Assembly: GCA_017473165.1 (NCBI GenBank)
Contig: JAFUNA010000014.1
Location: 124,001 to 188,000, forward strand
From: Clostridia bacterium
GTDB taxonomy: Bacteria > Bacillota > Clostridia > Oscillospirales > Acutalibacteraceae
DNA: 64,000 bases
Direction of reading: 5' to 3'
Part shown: one piece after another, positions 60,948 through 64,000 of the stretch
Numbering within the stretch: the stretch's first letter is position 1
Layout: every line of letters begins with the position of its first letter
Made by a program: the position numbers and the translations under genes
Notes under the pieces: model-generated
What the model saw: the letters and a program-made list of their open reading frames with translations, nothing else
What the model was told of the DNA's origin: nothing
The model's database searches: none

Positions 60948-62180
60948 TTATTCAGCGTAAGCCTTCTGCACGGCATAGTATGCGGGCTTGGGATTGCCCT
61001 TGCCGTCAACCAGACCCCAGCCCGTTTCAACGGGGCAGTCGGTCTGACCGCAGACATAGCAGCTGTCGCTGTCACCCCAGCAGTAAACGCACATACCGAT
61101 AACATAGTCAAGACTGCGGATTTTGGGAATTACATATTCAAAGAATTCCGCCTGACCCTCGGGAGTGTGGGGGAATTTATAAAGTCCCGTACCCTCCGCA
61201 AGCTCACAGTAAAGGTGATTTGAATATTCGCCGTTAAAAATGAGGTCTGCACGCTCCTCGGGAGTTCTGTCGCTGTAATCCTCAATGATTTCTTCCTTCA
61301 TATCCTCGGGAAGTCTGCTGATGAAATCGTCAATATTTGCTCTTGCTTCTTCTTCGCTGTTGTAGCCGTATTTCTGAAGAATTGCAATCTTTTCTTCATC
61401 GGTTTTGGGCTCACCGTAGCCGATATAGCCGAATTCGCAAAGGATAATGGGCTTACCCGTGATTTTTCTTACAAAGTTGAGAATTGTTACATACTGGTCC
61501 GCATTTTTGAGAACGGGCTCAAAGCAGCCGAGATACATATCAAGACCAACGTAGTCGCAATACTGATGATATTTCATCATCTTAAAGGGAAGCTGGAGAA
61601 TTGAAAGTCCGCCGAGATTGTAGCCGATAATCACATCTCCTCTTACGGGATACATGGCTTCAAGCTGCATACCGATGAATTCGGCAGCCTCGTCAAGAGT
61701 CAAAGGCAGAGTAAAGCGGTCAATTCCCATTTCGTTGGTAACCTGGAATGCACCGACTATGCCCTTGAGGTCTTCCATATAGAACTTTGCAATTTCCTGA
61801 ATTTTCTCCCTGTTTTCGGGGAGTCTGGGGTCAAGCCCGTATTCGATATAATCATCGGGATAGGGAGTGATGCCGAAAATTCTTATGCCGTTGTCAACAT
61901 ATTTCTGACTTTCAGCCTTCCAGTTTGTGTAGCTCTGTGAAATTGTTCCGTCAGCATTATAGGGGAAGGGAATATCGTCACGGAACCATTCAACATTCGC
62001 TTCTTTGATGAGGTCATAATCGGGATCAAGATGGCAGACGCCCTTCATGAAACCGTCAATTTTTTCTTCCGCAACGGGAACTTCCTTGTCAAAATATGCC
62101 GTGGGATCCCAGACAATCATTGATGCAAGAGGAGTGATAACGGCAAGGAAAAAGCCGATAATTTTGAATAAAATTGTCAT
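60948..62180 (-). CDS. Secreted glycoside hydrolase clan GH-A-like protein
   Basis: A 410-residue protein with an N-terminal hydrophobic signal or anchor (residues 1-22) and a TIM-barrel pattern. FQVTNEMGID offers the Asn-Glu acid/base pair near residue 150 and KPIILCEFGYIGYG the nucleophile Glu near 250. VCYWG-like barrel closure is seen as GMCVYCWGDSD. Close to the C-terminus four or five cysteines cluster (CVYC, CYVCGQTDC), unusual for GH-A enzymes and possibly disulfides or a metal site. The specificity is unknown; I cannot assign a GH family number. GGAGAG SD. Confidence 0.75.
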   Translation of the reverse strand: MTILFKIIGFFLAVITPLASMIVWDPTAYFDKEVPVAEEKIDGFMKGVCHLDPDYDLIKEANVEWFRDDIPFPYNADGTISQSYTNWKAESQKYVDNGIRIFGITPYPDDYIEYGLDPRLPENREKIQEIAKFYMEDLKGIVGAFQVTNEMGIDRFTLPLTLDEAAEFIGMQLEAMYPVRGDVIIGYNLGGLSILQLPFKMMKYHQYCDYVGLDMYLGCFEPVLKNADQYVTILNFVRKITGKPIILCEFGYIGYGEPKTDEEKIAILQKYGYNSEEEARANIDDFISRLPEDMKEEIIEDYSDRTPEERADLIFNGEYSNHLYCELAEGTGLYKFPHTPEGQAEFFEYVIPKIRSLDYVIGMCVYCWGDSDSCYVCGQTDCPVETGWGLVDGKGNPKPAYYAVQKAYAE

Positions 62181-62210
62181 TATTATTCTCTCCTTTTATT
62201 TAATGATATA

Positions 62211-62239
62211 ATTTTAACACAGCAAATCCGCCAATTCAA
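62211..62239 (-). promoter_or_regulatory. Promoter of the GH-A-like gene, overlapped by an inverted repeat
   Basis: Minus strand TTGAAT (62239-62234), 17 bases, TAAAAT (62216-62211). The -35 lies inside an inverted repeat 62224-62260 (AAATCCGCC..TTCAA with TTGAA..GGCGGATTT), a possible operator. Confidence 0.65.
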
Positions 62240-62299
62240 TCAATTTTGAACGGCGGATTTATTTTTGGAATTATTTACAATTAATTTAATTCTTTTTTG

Positions 62300-63271
62300 T
62301 TAATTTGTAACAGATGCTTTTATCACCTTTTCGGCAATCGCATGAAGCTGATCCATGGTTTCGAGTGCACCGATTTCCTGCCTTAATGCAGCTGCTCCTC
62401 TGACGCCTTTTATATACCAGCCCGAATGCTTGCGGGCTTCACGCATACCGATGTAATCGCCCTTATATTCGCAGAGCTTTGAAATGTGGCGAATCATGAT
62501 TTCCATTCTTTCTTCAATGGGAGGCTCGGGAATAATTATTCCGCTTTCAAGGTAGGTGTTCACACGGTCAAAGAGCCACGGTGCACCCAATGCTCCCCTG
62601 CCAATCATAATAAAATCGCAGCCTGTTGTTTCGTACATATTCTTTGCCGATTCGGGGTCAACGATATCGCCGTTGCCGATAACGGGCACGCTGACTGCAT
62701 CCTTGACCTGCTTGATTATGTCGAGATTCACGGGCGGAGCATACATCTGCTTTCTTGTCCTGCCGTGAACGGTAATTGCCGCCGCACCCGCACTTTCAAG
62801 AAGCTTTGCCATATGAACTGCATTGATGTTATTTTCGTCCCAGCCCGAACGGATTTTGACAGTCACGGGCAGGTCGATTGCCTTAACGCAGGCTTCGGTT
62901 ATCCTTGCGGCAAGGTCGGGGTCTTTCATGAGTGCCGAGCCTCCGCCGTTACCCGCAATCTTCGGAGCGGGGCAGCCCATGTTGATATCAACCGCCTGAC
63001 AGCCCGTTGCAGCGGCTTTTTTTGCAGCTTCAGCCATTGTTTGAGGGTCGCAGCCGAAAATCTGCACCGCCGCAGGCTTTTCGGTTTCGCCGAGCATCAT
63101 GAGCGAATCCGACTTGCGGTCATGCATGGTCAGACCCTTTGAGCTGACCATTTCGGTTACAACATAAGCCGCACCGAATTCAATGCAAAGCTCACGGCAC
63201 GCTCTGTCCGCAACTCCCGCCATGGGAGCAAGCGCCGCATATCCTTTTATTTCAAAGTTTCCTATTTTCAT
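62300..63271 (-). CDS. dusB: tRNA dihydrouridine synthase DusB
   Basis: A 323-residue FMN enzyme that reduces uridines in tRNA with NADPH. The family motifs are ALAPMAGVADRACRELC (FMN site), VDINMGCPAPKIAGNGGGSALM with the catalytic Cys, VTVKIRSGWDE, ITVHGRTRKQMY, VIGNGDIVDPESA and MIGRGALGAPWLF. The ATG at 63271 is six bases after GGAG; the longer frame to 63319 overlaps the gene upstream. It follows the DUF2691-like gene by 13 bases on the same strand. Confidence 0.94.
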   Translation of the reverse strand: MKIGNFEIKGYAALAPMAGVADRACRELCIEFGAAYVVTEMVSSKGLTMHDRKSDSLMMLGETEKPAAVQIFGCDPQTMAEAAKKAAATGCQAVDINMGCPAPKIAGNGGGSALMKDPDLAARITEACVKAIDLPVTVKIRSGWDENNINAVHMAKLLESAGAAAITVHGRTRKQMYAPPVNLDIIKQVKDAVSVPVIGNGDIVDPESAKNMYETTGCDFIMIGRGALGAPWLFDRVNTYLESGIIIPEPPIEERMEIMIRHISKLCEYKGDYIGMREARKHSGWYIKGVRGAAALRQEIGALETMDQLHAIAEKVIKASVTN

Positions 63272-63284
63272 TGAGTTCTCCATA

Positions 63285-63743
63285 TTAAACACCGAAATAA
63301 CAATCAGAGTGTTCTTCACCTGTTATTTCAATTTTACCTGTTGTATTCTTTTTCGCAAACTCTATAGCATTGTTAAGAACAACGTCATTTTTGCTGTAAA
63401 CCGTAAACATATAAGTATCAACAACAAAAACCGCAATTTCACATTTACTTTCAAGATATTTTTTAAATGTACCGTCTGATTCTTCAATATCTTTTTCACT
63501 TTTATACCCTTCAAGAGCAATCCAAATCATCATTACATCGCAATCGAGTTCATCCAAAATCTTTTTGCCGCCTGTAATTTGGTTTCTTTCAAGGATATTC
63601 TGCAGATTCGACCTATTATAAAAATCAGATTCGGTGATTTTCCAAACATACTTTTCAACATCAATCGCTTTCAGAAGCTCTTTGAATTTTCTTGATGAAA
63701 TATCATAATCTTTTTCAACATGAAACATAACACCGTAAGCCAC
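63285..63743 (-). CDS. Small protein, possibly DUF2691 family
   Basis: A 152-residue soluble protein from a GTG with GAGGTG five bases upstream. Features such as AIDVEKYVWKITESDFYN and FKKYLESKCEIAVFVVDTYMFTVYSKN resemble DUF2691 proteins, a family without known function; this match is from memory and tentative. No signal or membrane segment. It is co-directional with dusB, 13 bases downstream, and divergent from polA. Confidence 0.6.
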   Translation of the reverse strand: MAYGVMFHVEKDYDISSRKFKELLKAIDVEKYVWKITESDFYNRSNLQNILERNQITGGKKILDELDCDVMMIWIALEGYKSEKDIEESDGTFKKYLESKCEIAVFVVDTYMFTVYSKNDVVLNNAIEFAKKNTTGKIEITGEEHSDCYFGV

Positions 63744-63871
63744 TAAATCACCTCAAATACCGATTTTATAATGACGGGACGGGCAATCTGTACCCTATAA
63801 TTTCATATGTTACCATTTAATTAAATTATTTTCAATAATTTTCACAAAATTGCTGAAATTTACAAAATATA

Positions 63872-63880
63872 TGTTATAAT
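63872..63880 (+). promoter_or_regulatory. Extended -10 promoter of polA
   Basis: TGTTATAAT, an exact extended -10 element, 20 bases before the ATG. The nearest -35-like TTGCTG (63850-63855) is 19 bases away. Confidence 0.6.
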
Positions 63881-63900
63881 GTAATATGAGGTGATTTGGA

Positions 63901-64000
63901 ATGAAACTTTTAGCCCTTGACGGCAACAGCATTCTTAACCGTGCGTTTTACGGAATCAAGCTGCTTACAACCAAAGACGGTACTAAATTCACAAACGGAA
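63901..64000 (+). CDS. polA: DNA polymerase I, N-terminal fragment
   Basis: Only 33 codons lie in the window, opening KLLALDGNSILNRAFYGIKLLTTKDG, the start of the 5'-nuclease domain of DNA polymerase I, where the first Asp is a metal ligand. The GAGGTGATTTGG SD precedes the ATG. The gene continues beyond the right edge. A stand-alone 5'-3' exonuclease with the same opening cannot be excluded from this fragment. Confidence 0.8.
   Translation, partial: MKLLALDGNSILNRAFYGIKLLTTKDGTKFTNG

Noticed and set aside
62486-63142. Plus-strand open frame of 218 codons opposite dusB
   Set aside because: It is antisense to conserved dusB motifs, with no SD and no recognisable domain.

Overview
The window is a gene-dense chromosomal segment of an endospore-forming Firmicute, most likely a Clostridia (Eubacteriales) gut or anaerobic-habitat lineage. 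Supporting signs are a clear sigG sporulation sigma factor, Shine-Dalgarno-led genes with frequent TTG starts, sigma-A promoters of TTGACA-N17-TATAAT type, an indolepyruvate:ferredoxin oxidoreductase typical of anaerobes, a YfcC transporter and an SdpR/SdpI pair. I see no rRNA, tRNA, CRISPR array, prophage or transposase gene. The lineage below class level is inference.

Layout. 1-5136: end of a PLP-dependent methionine gamma-lyase-like gene, DUF2461 protein, phosphohexomutase, then three tandem endonuclease/exonuclease/phosphatase (EEP) paralogues, two exported and one not. 5245-6486: M28 peptidase with embedded membrane helices. 6533-10578: potABCD polyamine importer. 10877-11653: lone sigG with an apparent CTG start. 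11686-18662: secreted metallophosphoesterase, YhhN protein, GNAT protein, two M42 aminopeptidases, galactokinase and a VTT membrane protein. 18821-30327: a nucleotide-sugar/radical SAM locus: hydroxyacid dehydrogenase, GHMP heptose-type kinase, cupin, a nucleotidyltransferase-HAD phosphatase fusion, three paralogous B12-binding-type radical SAM proteins, a small polytopic protein and a sugar epimerase. 30368-34063: polar amino acid ABC importer whose binding protein appears circularly permuted, plus a trailing polytopic protein. 34164-43027: RluA pseudouridine synthase, secreted and lipoproteins of unknown role, a MITE-like element, an SdpR-SdpI-YhcH operon, a GH30 hydrolase, a membrane protein and a secreted LCAT-like hydrolase. 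43202-49976: YfcC transporter, membrane-tailed metallophosphoesterase, MFS carrier and TrkA-TrkH potassium uptake. 50028-52157: HAD protein and MATE exporter. 52343-59723: an operon for aryl-pyruvate/aryl-acid metabolism (sodium symporter, acyl-CoA ligase, IorAB, PaaK, ACT protein). 59889-64000: DUF6514-like protein, HAD phosphatase, secreted GH-A-type protein, tRNA dihydrouridine synthase, DUF2691-like protein and the start of polA.

How genes may work together. The kinase, guanylyltransferase and bisphosphatase activities of 19784-22486 match three of the four steps from sedoheptulose 7-phosphate to GDP-D-glycero-alpha-D-manno-heptose; the isomerase GmhA is absent here. In Gram-positives this donor feeds S-layer or other surface glycans. 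The radical SAM paralogues and epimerase surrounding these genes suggest further sugar tailoring, and this is the best candidate for an undescribed system in the window. The PaaK/IorAB/acyl-CoA ligase/symporter operon forms a second coherent pathway and carries an unusual leader of three 16-bp-spaced repeats.
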